The position numbers and the translations under genes were made by a program. 17,606 nucleotides of DNA from an uncultured Collinsella sp. GTDB taxonomy: Bacteria; Actinomycetota; Coriobacteriia; Coriobacteriales; Coriobacteriaceae. Below are positions 7,773 to 16,055 of this stretch, piece by piece; position 1 is the first letter of the stretch; each line of letters begins with the position of its first letter. The stretch is taken from assembly GCA_900545605.1 (NCBI GenBank), contig UQZL01000040.1, forward strand, positions 1 to 17,606, written 5' to 3'. The notes beneath the pieces were generated by a model. That model saw only the letters and a program-made list of their open reading frames with translations, was not told where the DNA came from and did no database searches.

Positions 7773-7823
7773 AGTATAGTGGAGTTGCTCTACATTGCTA
7801 GGTTCAATTGTTGAATAGTCAAC
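7773..7823. promoter_or_regulatory. Divergent promoter region of degV and the HAD gene
   Basis: On the minus strand TATACT (7778-7773) is a good -10 for degV, 57 nt from its start, without a clear -35. Two overlapping dyads lie beyond it: TTCAA-TTG-TTGAA at 7803-7815 and GTTGA-ATAG-TCAAC at 7810-7823. They are AT-rich against a GC-rich background and could be an operator, but short dyads like these also occur by chance. Confidence 0.35.
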
Positions 7824-7872
7824 AGTTTGAAGTGTCGGTGTGGAAATCATCAACTGGGGAAGAGGGATACCG

Positions 7873-8535
7873 ATGGAGGCGCTGGAGATAGGCAAGCGGC
7901 CGGTCGTGCTGTTTGATTTCGATGGCACGGTGGCAGATACGGGTCGGGCGGTGATGACCTCGACACGCAAAACGTTGGCCGCGCGCGGGTTTTCGGAGGC
8001 GCAGATGGGTGACCTGCGTCGCATGATCGGGCCGCCCCTGTGGAAGAGCTTTCACGACTTTTACGGCTTCTCGCGCGAGGAGTCGCTTGTGGTGGCCGAC
8101 GAGTACCGTGCCTTTTTTGATGAGCTGGGACCGGAAGAGTACCCTGTGTTCGATGGAATCCCCGAGTTGCTCGACGGCTTGGCGGCGCAGGGTCATCGCA
8201 TGGCCGTGGCGACGTCTCGCATGGAGGCAAAGTGTATCGACATGGTGCATGAGCTGGGGCTTTCTCAGTTTGAGGCGGTGGTTGGCATGAATCCGCCGCA
8301 GGGACGCGAGACCAAGGCCGATTCGGTCCGCGACGCCCTGGCGGCGCTTGGCGCGACTGCCGACGAGGCCGTGATGATTGGCGACCGCTTTAACGACGTG
8401 GAGGGCGCGCACGCGATGGGCGTGCCGTGCATCGGCATCTATTCGGGCGCGGCGGCGCCGGGCGAGCATGAGGCGGCGGGTGCCGATGCAGTGGTGCACT
8501 CGGTGGCCGAGCTTGCTAAACTTTTCGCTATCTAA
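7873..8535 (+). CDS. HAD-superfamily phosphatase, phosphoglycolate phosphatase (Gph)-like
   Basis: 220-residue HAD hydrolase with an alpha-helical cap between motifs I and II (subfamily IA). Motif I FDFDGTVADT carries the nucleophile Asp15 and acid/base Asp17; motif II is VATSR at 112-116; motif III probably Lys148; motif IV GDRFNDVEGA has Asp171 and Asp175. Closest in layout to Gph and related small-molecule phosphatases; the substrate cannot be told from sequence. ATG 7873 is chosen for the GAGGG at 7862-7866; an in-frame GTG at 7840 has no ribosome binding site. The stop is 54 nt before the dipeptidase start with no terminator between, so the two are probably co-transcribed. Confidence 0.88.
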   Translation: MEALEIGKRPVVLFDFDGTVADTGRAVMTSTRKTLAARGFSEAQMGDLRRMIGPPLWKSFHDFYGFSREESLVVADEYRAFFDELGPEEYPVFDGIPELLDGLAAQGHRMAVATSRMEAKCIDMVHELGLSQFEAVVGMNPPQGRETKADSVRDALAALGATADEAVMIGDRFNDVEGAHAMGVPCIGIYSGAAAPGEHEAAGADAVVHSVAELAKLFAI

Positions 8536-8589
8536 TGACGTAATGTGAGGGGCGGGCGTGCCCGTCGCTCATTGCTAAGGAGGTCTTCC

Positions 8590-10026
8590 ATGAATCAGGT
8601 GGAGCAGAGCGTCGCTGAGTATGTCGACGAGGTCTGGGAAGATGTCGTCGCCGATATCGAGCAGCTGGTGAGCTATCCGTCCGTGGCCGTTGCTGCCAAT
8701 GCGGAGCCCGGTGCGCCGTTTGGCCGCCCGGTCCGTGATGCGCTCGATTGCGCGCTCGGCATCGCGCAGAAGCTCGGCTACCAGACGAGCGACGACGAGG
8801 GCTACGTTGGCATTGCCGATATCCCTGGTCGCGGCGACAAGCAGCTTGCGACGATCTGCCATGTGGATGTGGTGCCCGCCGGTCCTGGTTGGAACACCGA
8901 CCCGTTTGCGATGGAGCGTCGCGAGGGCTGGCTGCTCGGCCGCGGCGTGATCGACGACAAGGGCCCGGCGGTGCTGTCGCTCTACGCCGGCGCCTATCTG
9001 CTCAAGCACGGCATTACCCCGCGCTATACCTTCCGCGCGCTACTGGGCTGCGATGAGGAAGTGGGCATGTCCGACGTTCACCATTATCTGGAGAACCACG
9101 CGAACCCCGACTTTCTGTTTACGCCCGATGCCGAGTTCCCGGTCTGCAATGCCGAGAAGGGCCAGTTTGGGGCGACGTTCGTGAGCCCCAAGATCGATGG
9201 CGGGCGCATTGTGTCCTGGAGTGGTGCCGAGGCGAGCAACGCTATCCCGTCGCAGTCCATCTGCGAACTTGCGATTGCCGCCGATGAACTGCCGGCGCCG
9301 GTCGAGAACGCCGACCGCCTGGAGATCACGACGCTCGATAACGGGCATGCGCAGATTTTTGCCCACGGCATTGGCGGTCATGCCTCGATGCCCGAGGGCA
9401 CCATCAACGCCGTCGGCCTGATCGTGTCGTATCTGCGCGAGGCCGAGGACGCGTTTGGTGCACGCGACGAGCGCCTGCTGACGCCTGCCGAGCACGAGTT
9501 TGTCAAGTTTTTGGCCTTTGTGCATGCGGACGCCTATGGCCGCGGCCTGGGCATCGATGCGACGAGCCCGGCGTTTGGCCCACTCACGTGCAATCCCGGC
9601 GTCATCCGCGTGGTGGATGGCCACATTGAGCAGGTCATCGACGTGCGTTTCCCCGACAGCACGAGTGCCGATACCATGTGCGAGCAACTTGAGCCGCTCG
9701 TGGGCCGCTTTGGCGTGACGTATCGCGTGGGCCGCGCGAAGGTGCCGTTCTCGGTTTCGGCCGACGACCCGGCCGTGAAGGCGCTCATCGACACCTATAA
9801 CGAGTTTACGGGCAAGCATGCCGAGCCCTTCGCCATGGGCGGCGGCACGTACGCGCGCAACTTTGCCCGCGCCGTGTCGTTTGGTCCCGAGGAGACCGGC
9901 CTTGAGCTGCCCGCATGGGGCGGCCAGATGCACGGTCCCAACGAGTGCGCCAACGAGGATCAGCTCAAGCAGGCTCTCAAGATCTATATTGTGGCGATCT
10001 TAAGGCTCAACGAGTTGGAGCTTTAA
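8590..10026 (+). CDS. pepV: M20-family dipeptidase, PepV-like
   Basis: Cytoplasmic dinuclear zinc dipeptidase of 478 residues, close to the length of lactobacillar PepV. Zinc ligands and catalytic residues can be placed: His91-x-Asp93 in ICHVDVVPAGPGWNTDPF, Asp122 in GRGVIDDKG, the Glu156-Glu157 pair in LLGCDEEVGM, Asp180 in FTPDAEFPV, and His448 in GQMHGPNE. The lid or dimerisation-like insert lies between about residues 190 and 400 and includes GGHASMPEGT. The start at 8590 follows a perfect AAGGAGG at 8577-8583; an in-frame upstream ATG at 8545 would place that ribosome binding site inside the coding region. It probably completes turnover of imported or internal dipeptides. Transcription should stop at the repeat hairpin at 10051-10115. 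Confidence 0.9.
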   Translation: MNQVEQSVAEYVDEVWEDVVADIEQLVSYPSVAVAANAEPGAPFGRPVRDALDCALGIAQKLGYQTSDDEGYVGIADIPGRGDKQLATICHVDVVPAGPGWNTDPFAMERREGWLLGRGVIDDKGPAVLSLYAGAYLLKHGITPRYTFRALLGCDEEVGMSDVHHYLENHANPDFLFTPDAEFPVCNAEKGQFGATFVSPKIDGGRIVSWSGAEASNAIPSQSICELAIAADELPAPVENADRLEITTLDNGHAQIFAHGIGGHASMPEGTINAVGLIVSYLREAEDAFGARDERLLTPAEHEFVKFLAFVHADAYGRGLGIDATSPAFGPLTCNPGVIRVVDGHIEQVIDVRFPDSTSADTMCEQLEPLVGRFGVTYRVGRAKVPFSVSADDPAVKALIDTYNEFTGKHAEPFAMGGGTYARNFARAVSFGPEETGLELPAWGGQMHGPNECANEDQLKQALKIYIVAILRLNELEL

Positions 10027-10050
10027 GGTTACGGCGTTTTGCCAATCTAA

Positions 10051-10124
10051 GTTGCGGTGGAATAGTTCCTAGAATCGGCTGCTTGGCAGCCAAACAGGAA
10101 CTATTTCACCGCAACTTCTTTTTA
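10051..10124 (+). terminator. Intrinsic terminator of the dipeptidase gene formed by palindromic repeat copy 3
   Basis: GTTGCGGTGGAATAGTTCCT at 10051-10070 pairs with 10096-10115 (one G/T wobble), with an inner stem GGCTGC/GCAGCC. The T-rich TTCTTTTTA at 10116-10124 follows. The outer arm is the same as in copies 1 and 2, but the inner part of the stem is different (TTCCT/AGGAA instead of GGGA/TCCC) while still paired. Confidence 0.85.
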
Positions 10125-10182
10125 TCGGTGTAAAAGGCGCGCCACGCTAAATGCCGGGATTGTTATTCGTTTGTAAAGGCTG

Positions 10183-10295
10183 AGCCGCGCTTGCGGTAAG
10201 GGTCTATCAGATGCCCGTAAGAAACCGCAGCTGGCGCGGCTGCCGTTCGATCGAGGTCGTATCTTTCCAAACAGCAAAGCGGGCAGGGTGCCCGC
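10183..10295 (+). promoter_or_regulatory. Structured leader upstream of pstS
   Basis: The 10125-10320 gap has no gene. AGCCGCGC (10183-10190) pairs with GCGCGGCT (10234-10241) and TGCGGT (10192-10197) with ACCGCA (10224-10229), making a bulged long stem. A second hairpin, GCGGGCA (10279-10285) with TGCCCGC (10289-10295), ends 15 nt before the pstS ribosome binding site. Neither is followed by a T tract. I see no clear promoter hexamers and no convincing PHO box. A regulatory leader is possible but unproven. Confidence 0.4.
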
Positions 10296-10320
10296 GAGTC
10301 GCATGTATGAAAGGAAGATC

Positions 10321-11262
10321 ATGCTCGATCAGGCTTATTCTCGTCGTCAGTTCCTCGGCCTCGCTGGTGGTCTTGCCAGCATCGTCGGTCTCGGCCTTGT
10401 TGGTTGCGGTGGCTCCAACACTTCCGACGCCGCCGACAAGGGTAGCGCCGCTGCCGCTGCCGAGTCCGTCTCCGGCGAGGTGACCTACGACGGCGCCTCC
10501 TCGTTCCAGGCCCTCGTCGAGGCTGCTGCCGAGAAGTTCATGGACGCCAACCCCGACGTCTCCATCTCCGGTTCGGGCAACGGTTCGGGCAAGGGCCTGA
10601 CCGCTGTGGCCGCCGGCACCGTCACCATCGGTAACTCCGACGTCTTCGCCGAGACCAAGCTCGAGGCCGACCAGGTCAAGAACCTCGTCGACCACGAGGT
10701 CGCCGTCGTGGGCATGGGTCCCGTCGTCTCCAAGAACGTCAAGGTCGACGACCTGTCCCTCGAGCAGCTCAAGGGCATCTTCTCCGGCCAGATCACCAAC
10801 TGGAAGGAGGTCGGCGGCGACGATGCCACCATCGTCGTCCTCAACCGCAAGGCTGGCTCCGGTACCCGCGCCACCTTCGAGGCTGCCGTCTTTGGCGACG
10901 AGGCTGTCGACTTTAAGGGCGACGCCGAGCTCGATAAGTCCGGCGACGTCCAGACTCAGATCGCCAGCACCGACAACGCCATCTCCTACCTCGACTTCTC
11001 GCACTTCGATGATTCCAAGTTCAACGCCATCAAGGTCGAGGGCGTCGAGCCCAAGAGCGAGAACGTCACCGACGACTCCTTCAAGATCTGGGCTACCGAG
11101 CACATGTACTGCTCCAAGGACGCCGACGATGCCACCAAGGCTTTCCTCGACTTCATGCTTTCCGACGATGTCCAGGGCAAGCTCGTCGAGGAGCAGGGCT
11201 TCATCCCCGTCTCTGCCATGAAGGTCGTCAAGGACGCCAGCGGCAAGGTTTCCGCTAAATAA
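10321..11262 (+). CDS. pstS: Phosphate-binding lipoprotein of the Pst ABC transporter
   Basis: Substrate-binding protein of the high-affinity phosphate importer, 313 residues. The N terminus has a twin-arginine motif, SRRQFLGLAGG (7-17), then a hydrophobic stretch and a lipobox LVGC with the lipidated Cys29. It thus appears to be exported folded by Tat and anchored on the outer face of the membrane. A Ser/Asp/Ala-rich spacer (30-52) follows. The binding fold contains GSGNGSGKGLTAVAAGT (84-100) and GSGTRATFE (179-187), the typical phosphate-contact loops. The ATG at 10321 is preferred because AAGGA (10311-10315) precedes it and it puts the Tat motif near the N terminus. Codon use is extremely biased towards C-ending codons, more than its neighbours, suggesting high expression. 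First gene of the pstSCAB operon. Confidence 0.95.
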   Translation: MLDQAYSRRQFLGLAGGLASIVGLGLVGCGGSNTSDAADKGSAAAAAESVSGEVTYDGASSFQALVEAAAEKFMDANPDVSISGSGNGSGKGLTAVAAGTVTIGNSDVFAETKLEADQVKNLVDHEVAVVGMGPVVSKNVKVDDLSLEQLKGIFSGQITNWKEVGGDDATIVVLNRKAGSGTRATFEAAVFGDEAVDFKGDAELDKSGDVQTQIASTDNAISYLDFSHFDDSKFNAIKVEGVEPKSENVTDDSFKIWATEHMYCSKDADDATKAFLDFMLSDDVQGKLVEEQGFIPVSAMKVVKDASGKVSAK

Positions 11263-11287
11263 GTAATCGCCCCCGGAAAGGTTTGCA

Positions 11288-12196
11288 ATGGCAAAACAGC
11301 TGCCAAAGCGCGACCTTGAGAACCTGGGCCTGGGCGTCACGGGCGCGTGCGTAGCGCTCGTGACGCTTGTTGTTGCCGCGCTCATCTTCATGGTCGCTCA
11401 AAAGGGCCTCTCGGCTTTCGTTAAGGACGGCGTCTCGGTCGTCGAGTTTTTCACCGGTACCAAGTGGGACCTGGCCAACACGGCCGAAAACGGCCTGCCC
11501 TATACCGGCGCCCTGCCCCTGATCGTCACCTCGTTTGCGGTCATGGTGCTCTCCACGCTCATTGCGCTGCCCATCGCCATCGGCTCTGCCATCTTCGCGG
11601 TCGAGATCCAGCCTAAGTTTGGCTCCAAGGTCTTCCAGCCGCTCATTGAGCTTTTGACTGGCATCCCTTCGGTCGTCTTTGGTCTGATCGGCTTCCACGT
11701 GGTCGTCGGCCTTATGAAGAGTGTCTTCCACGTGAGCACGGGTCTGGGCATCCTGCCTGGCGCCATCGTGCTGGCCGTCATGATACTGCCGACCATGACC
11801 ACGCTTTCGGTCGACGGCCTGCGCGCTGTTCCCGATAGCTACCGTCAGGGTTCGCTCGCACTGGGCTACACCCGCTGGCAGACCATCTGGCACGTGGTGC
11901 TCAAGTCCGCCATGCCGTCGCTCATGACCGCGGTCATCCTTGGCATGACCCGCGCCTTTGGCGAGACGCTTGCCGTACGCATGGTTATCGGCGGCATCGA
12001 GGCCATGCCGACGTCGCTGCTGTCGCCGGCTTCGACAATCACGACCACGCTCACCACGTCCATGGCGGTCTATGCCGAGGGCTCGGCCCAGGACGATGTT
12101 TTGTGGGCGCTCGGTCTGCTGCTGATGGGCATGAGCCTCATCTTCATCCTGATCATCCACCTTATAGGCCGCAAGGGGGCGAAGGCTCGTGGCTAG
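11288..12196 (+). CDS. pstC: Phosphate ABC transporter permease
   Basis: Inner-membrane permease subunit, 302 residues, with six hydrophobic segments roughly at 14-38, 76-103, 122-142, 156-172, 209-232 and 270-292. The cytoplasmic EAA-type loop that docks on the ATPase is at about 191-212 (ALGYTRWQTIWHVVLKSAMP). It starts 25 nt after pstS with GGAAAGG just upstream, and its end overlaps the pstA start by 8 nt. Pairs with PstA to make the channel. It precedes pstA in the order normal for pst operons, and the first extracytoplasmic loop between segments 1 and 2 is typical for PstC. Confidence 0.95.
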   Translation: MAKQLPKRDLENLGLGVTGACVALVTLVVAALIFMVAQKGLSAFVKDGVSVVEFFTGTKWDLANTAENGLPYTGALPLIVTSFAVMVLSTLIALPIAIGSAIFAVEIQPKFGSKVFQPLIELLTGIPSVVFGLIGFHVVVGLMKSVFHVSTGLGILPGAIVLAVMILPTMTTLSVDGLRAVPDSYRQGSLALGYTRWQTIWHVVLKSAMPSLMTAVILGMTRAFGETLAVRMVIGGIEAMPTSLLSPASTITTTLTTSMAVYAEGSAQDDVLWALGLLLMGMSLIFILIIHLIGRKGAKARG

Positions 12197-13111
12197 CACG
12201 CGCATCCACATCGACGAGGCGAGACTCGGGCGTGTCCAAAAGCAGGACCGCATCGCCACGGGCGTGCTGACGGCGATCGCCGCCATCGTCATGCTCATCG
12301 TCATCTCCATGGTGGCCTACATCCTGTTCGAGGGTATTTCGACGCTGCTTAAGCCGGGCTTCCTCACGCAGCCCGCGCGTGCCAACGGAACCCAGGGCGG
12401 CGTACTCTATCAGCTGTTCGACTCGTTCTATCTGCTACTGATCACCCTGATTATCTCGGTGCCCATCAGTCTGGGCGGAGCGGTCTTCCTGGTTGAGTAC
12501 GCGCCGAACGGCCCTATCCGCGACATCGCCTCTACCGCCATCGAGACGCTGTCCTCGCTGCCTTCCATCGTCGTCGGCATGTTCGGCTTCCTGGTGTTCT
12601 CGGTGCAGTTGGGCTGGAAGTACTCCATTATCTCCGGCGCCGTCGCGCTCACCATGTTCAACATCCCCATCCTGGTGCGCGTGATTCAGCAGGCGCTCGA
12701 GGACGTGCCGCAGGCCCAGCGCGATGCGTGCCTGGCCATGGGCCTCACCCGCTGGGAGGCCACACTGCACATCCTGATTCCCGAGGCCATGCCCGCCATC
12801 GTGACCGGCATCGTGCTTTCGGCCGGCCGCGTCTTTGGCGAGGCTGCAGCGCTGCTCTTCACCTCGGGCATGAGCTCGCCAGTCCGCCTCAACTTCTTGA
12901 GCTTTAACCTGTCGAGCCCCACCTGCGCGTGGAACGTGTTCCGCCCCGGTGAGTCGCTCGCCGTGCACATCTACAAGATTTACGGCGAGGGCAGCCCCGA
13001 GGCGCAGCAGATCGTTTGGGGCACTGCGGCGCTGCTTATGATTTGCGTGCTGCTGTTTAACGTAATCGCCCGTATCGTGGGCAAGCAACTGGCAAGGAGG
13101 ATGACGGCCGA

Positions 13112-13115
<4 letters not shown>
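12189..13115 (+). CDS. pstA: Phosphate ABC transporter permease
   Basis: Second permease subunit, 308 residues, with six hydrophobic segments at about 22-48, 76-102, 120-140, 145-165, 199-222 and 275-297 and an EAA loop near 181-201 (CLAMGLTRWEATLHILIPEA). Translation starts at a GTG that overlaps the pstC stop region by 8 nt, so it is likely coupled to pstC. Its own stop overlaps the pstB start (ATGA). The loop between the fifth and sixth segments (about 223-274, with Cys246) is long and presumably faces outwards. Confidence 0.95.
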
Positions 13116-13984
<869 letters not shown>

Positions 13985-14040
13985 TCCGGGACATGCTTGA
14001 GGCCCGCGGCGGCCACGGTCGCCACGGGACTGATTGGAGA

Positions 14041-14077
14041 GGCGGGTCATCTCTTTTGGGAGATGGCCCGCCTTTTT
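14041..14077 (+). terminator. Intrinsic terminator of the pst operon
   Basis: GGCGGGTCATCT (14041-14052) pairs with AGATGGCCCGCC (14061-14072), 12 bp with one T/G wobble, followed by five Ts. It lies 57 nt after the pstB stop. Confidence 0.9.
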
Positions 14078-14094
14078 GTGTCGCCGCCAGACCG

Positions 14095-14129
14095 ACCACC
14101 ACAAAGGGGACAGGCACCTTCGTGGTGGT
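14095..14129. repeat. REP-like hairpin with GGGGACAGGCACC loop region
   Basis: ACCACCACAAAGG at 14095-14107 mirrors CCTTCGTGGTGGT at 14117-14129 with one mismatch. The centre carries GGGGACA, the word also present in the elements at 112-258 and 16849-16885. It has no T tract and lies between the pst terminator and the ABC-F promoter, so it looks like an inserted repetitive palindrome. Confidence 0.65.
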
Positions 14130-14145
14130 TTGGGGTGGTGCTCGC

Positions 14146-14154
14146 TGCTATCAT
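14146..14154 (+). promoter_or_regulatory. Possible extended -10 promoter of the ABC-F gene
   Basis: TGCTATCAT at 14146-14154 fits an extended -10 (TGnTATNNT), 35 nt before the start codon. The -35 position would fall in or next to the right arm of the REP-like hairpin, and no good -35 is seen. Confidence 0.4.
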
Positions 14155-14189
14155 GGACAACGTTGAATTTCTACGAAGGAGCAGGGCAT

Positions 14190-16049
14190 ATGGCGATTCT
14201 TTTGGGATGCGATTCCGTCAGCCTAGAGTTTCCCACCAAGCATATTTTCGATAGCGTGACGCTCGGCGTGGGCGAGGGCGACCGTATTGGTATTGTCGGC
14301 AAAAACGGCGACGGCAAGTCGACGCTGCTGAGCGTGCTCGCCGGCACGCTGGAGCCCGATGACGGACGCGTGACGCACCGCCGCGGCACGACGATTGGAT
14401 TGCTCGGCCAAAAGGATAACCTGGTCGATACCGACACCGTGCATCATGCCGTCGTCGGTGACACGCCCGAATACGAGTGGGCCTCGAGCCCGCGTACGCG
14501 CCAGATTCTGGCCGGCCTTATTAGCGATGTGCCCTGGGAGGGCACGGTGGGCGAGCTTTCGGGCGGCCAGCGCCGTCGCGTGGACCTCGCGCGCCTGCTA
14601 ATCGGCGACTACGACGTGCTCATGCTCGACGAGCCCACCAACCACCTGGACATGCGTACCATCAACTGGCTCGCGCGTCACTTAAAGGCTCGCTGGCAGC
14701 GCGGTCAGGGCGCGATGCTCGTGGTCACGCACGATCGCTGGTTCTTGGACGAGGTCTGCAACAGCATGTGGGAGGTCCACGACGGCCAGGTCGATCCCTT
14801 CGAGGGCGGCTACTCGGCATACATCCTGCAGCGCGTGGAGCGCGACCGCATGGCCGCCGTCACCGAGGAACGCCGTCGCAACATGGCGCGCAAGGAGCTT
14901 GCGTGGCTGAGTCGCGGCGCCCAGGCCCGCTCCACCAAGCCCAAGTTTCGCGTGGACGCCGCTCGCGAGCTCATCGCCGACGTGCCGCCCGTGCGCGACG
15001 AGCTGGAGCTTAAGCGCCTGGCGGTGAGCCGTCTGGGCAAGCAGGTTATCGATGTCATCGACGTGGATGCCGGCTATGCGGATACCGATGGCGCGCCCAA
15101 GCAGGTGCTCTCCGACGTGACCTGGCTCATCGGTGCGGGCGACCGCTATGGCCTGTTGGGCGAGAACGGCGCCGGCAAATCCACACTGCTTGACGTGATT
15201 CAGGGCAAGATTGCGCCCCTGCGCGGTCGTGTAAAGATCGGCCAGACGGTGCGTTTTGGCGTGCTATCGCAGCAGCTCGAGGAGCTCGAGCCCTACATGG
15301 GCGACACGATCCGCGAGGTGCTCAGCAACTATAAGAAGTATTACGTCATCGACGGCAAGGAGACCTCGCCCGAGAAGCTCTGCGAGCGTCTGGGCTTTAC
15401 GACGCAGCAGCTCTGGAGCCGCATCGGTGACCTTTCGGGCGGGCAACGCCGTCGCCTGTCGCTGCTGCTGACGATCCTGGACGAGCCTAACGTGCTCATC
15501 CTGGACGAGCCGGGCAACGATCTGGATACCGATATGCTGGCGATTGTCGAGGACCTGCTCGACGGCTGGCCGGGCACGCTGATTCTGGTGACGCACGACC
15601 GCTTCCTCATGGAGCGCGTGACCGACCAGCAGTGGGCACTGCTCGATGGCCATCTTACGCATATGCCCGGCGGCGTGGACCAGTACCTGCGCCTGTGCAA
15701 CGCCACCGCCGAGGGCGAGCCCGTGGGCGCACCGAGCGCCAAGACCGGCACGTTCGACACCGGCGCCGCGGCAGCTGCGTCCGAAAAGCCCAAGTCGAGC
15801 GGCCAGCCCAATGGCCTTTCCAACGCCGAACGCCAAAAGCTCCGCCGCGAGGTGGGCTCGCTCGAGCGCAAGATGGAGACGCAGCGCGCCCGCGTTGAGG
15901 AGGCCGAGGCAGCAATGGCCCAAGTCGATCCCACCAACTACACGGCGCTCGGCGAGCAGCAGGCAAAGATCGACGAGGCTCACGCTGCCATGGACGAGCT
16001 GGAGATGGCGTGGCTCGAGGCGAGCGAAAAGCTCGAGGGCGAGGAGTAG
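14190..16049 (+). CDS. ABC-F family ATPase (Uup-like) acting on the ribosome
   Basis: Soluble protein of 619 residues with two ABC domains and no membrane segment, so not a transporter. Domain 1 has GKNGDGKST (37-45), LSGGQRRR (123-130), LMLDEPTNHLD with Glu148, and His181. Domain 2 has GENGAGKST (324-332), LSGGQRRR (415-422), LILDEPGNDLD with Glu440, and His469. The interdomain linker (about 215-275) includes the ABC-F pattern around AWLSRGAQARSTKPKFR, which in relatives touches the P-site tRNA. After a flexible Ala/Pro/Ser-rich stretch (505-545), residues about 546-617 form a charged coiled coil, as in Uup. ATG 14190 is set by AAGGAG at 14176-14181. Likely a translation or ribosome-quality factor; antibiotic resistance is possible in the family but not indicated. 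Confidence 0.92.
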   Translation: MAILLGCDSVSLEFPTKHIFDSVTLGVGEGDRIGIVGKNGDGKSTLLSVLAGTLEPDDGRVTHRRGTTIGLLGQKDNLVDTDTVHHAVVGDTPEYEWASSPRTRQILAGLISDVPWEGTVGELSGGQRRRVDLARLLIGDYDVLMLDEPTNHLDMRTINWLARHLKARWQRGQGAMLVVTHDRWFLDEVCNSMWEVHDGQVDPFEGGYSAYILQRVERDRMAAVTEERRRNMARKELAWLSRGAQARSTKPKFRVDAARELIADVPPVRDELELKRLAVSRLGKQVIDVIDVDAGYADTDGAPKQVLSDVTWLIGAGDRYGLLGENGAGKSTLLDVIQGKIAPLRGRVKIGQTVRFGVLSQQLEELEPYMGDTIREVLSNYKKYYVIDGKETSPEKLCERLGFTTQQLWSRIGDLSGGQRRRLSLLLTILDEPNVLILDEPGNDLDTDMLAIVEDLLDGWPGTLILVTHDRFLMERVTDQQWALLDGHLTHMPGGVDQYLRLCNATAEGEPVGAPSAKTGTFDTGAAAAASEKPKSSGQPNGLSNAERQKLRREVGSLERKMETQRARVEEAEAAMAQVDPTNYTALGEQQAKIDEAHAAMDELEMAWLEASEKLEGEE

Positions 16050-16055
16050 GCGAGA

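Noticed and set aside
7042..7779. Plus-strand open frame opposite degV
   Set aside because: DegV motifs are clear on the minus strand; the plus product is low complexity and would span the degV promoter.
3211..10115. The three TTGCGGTG hairpins as a CRISPR-like array
   Set aside because: They are kilobases apart with genes between them and have no regular spacers.
10288..10320. Upstream GTG start for pstS
   Set aside because: It lies in a hairpin, lacks a ribosome binding site and pushes the Tat motif inward; ATG 10321 is better placed.
10125..10320. PHO box upstream of pstS
   Set aside because: I looked for tandem CTGTCAT-like or GTTCACC-like repeats and found none convincing.
10207..11391. 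Long minus-strand open frame opposite pstS
   Set aside because: pstS uses almost only C-ending codons, which removes antisense stops; the product is a Gly/Asp/Val-rich repeat-like sequence without a family.
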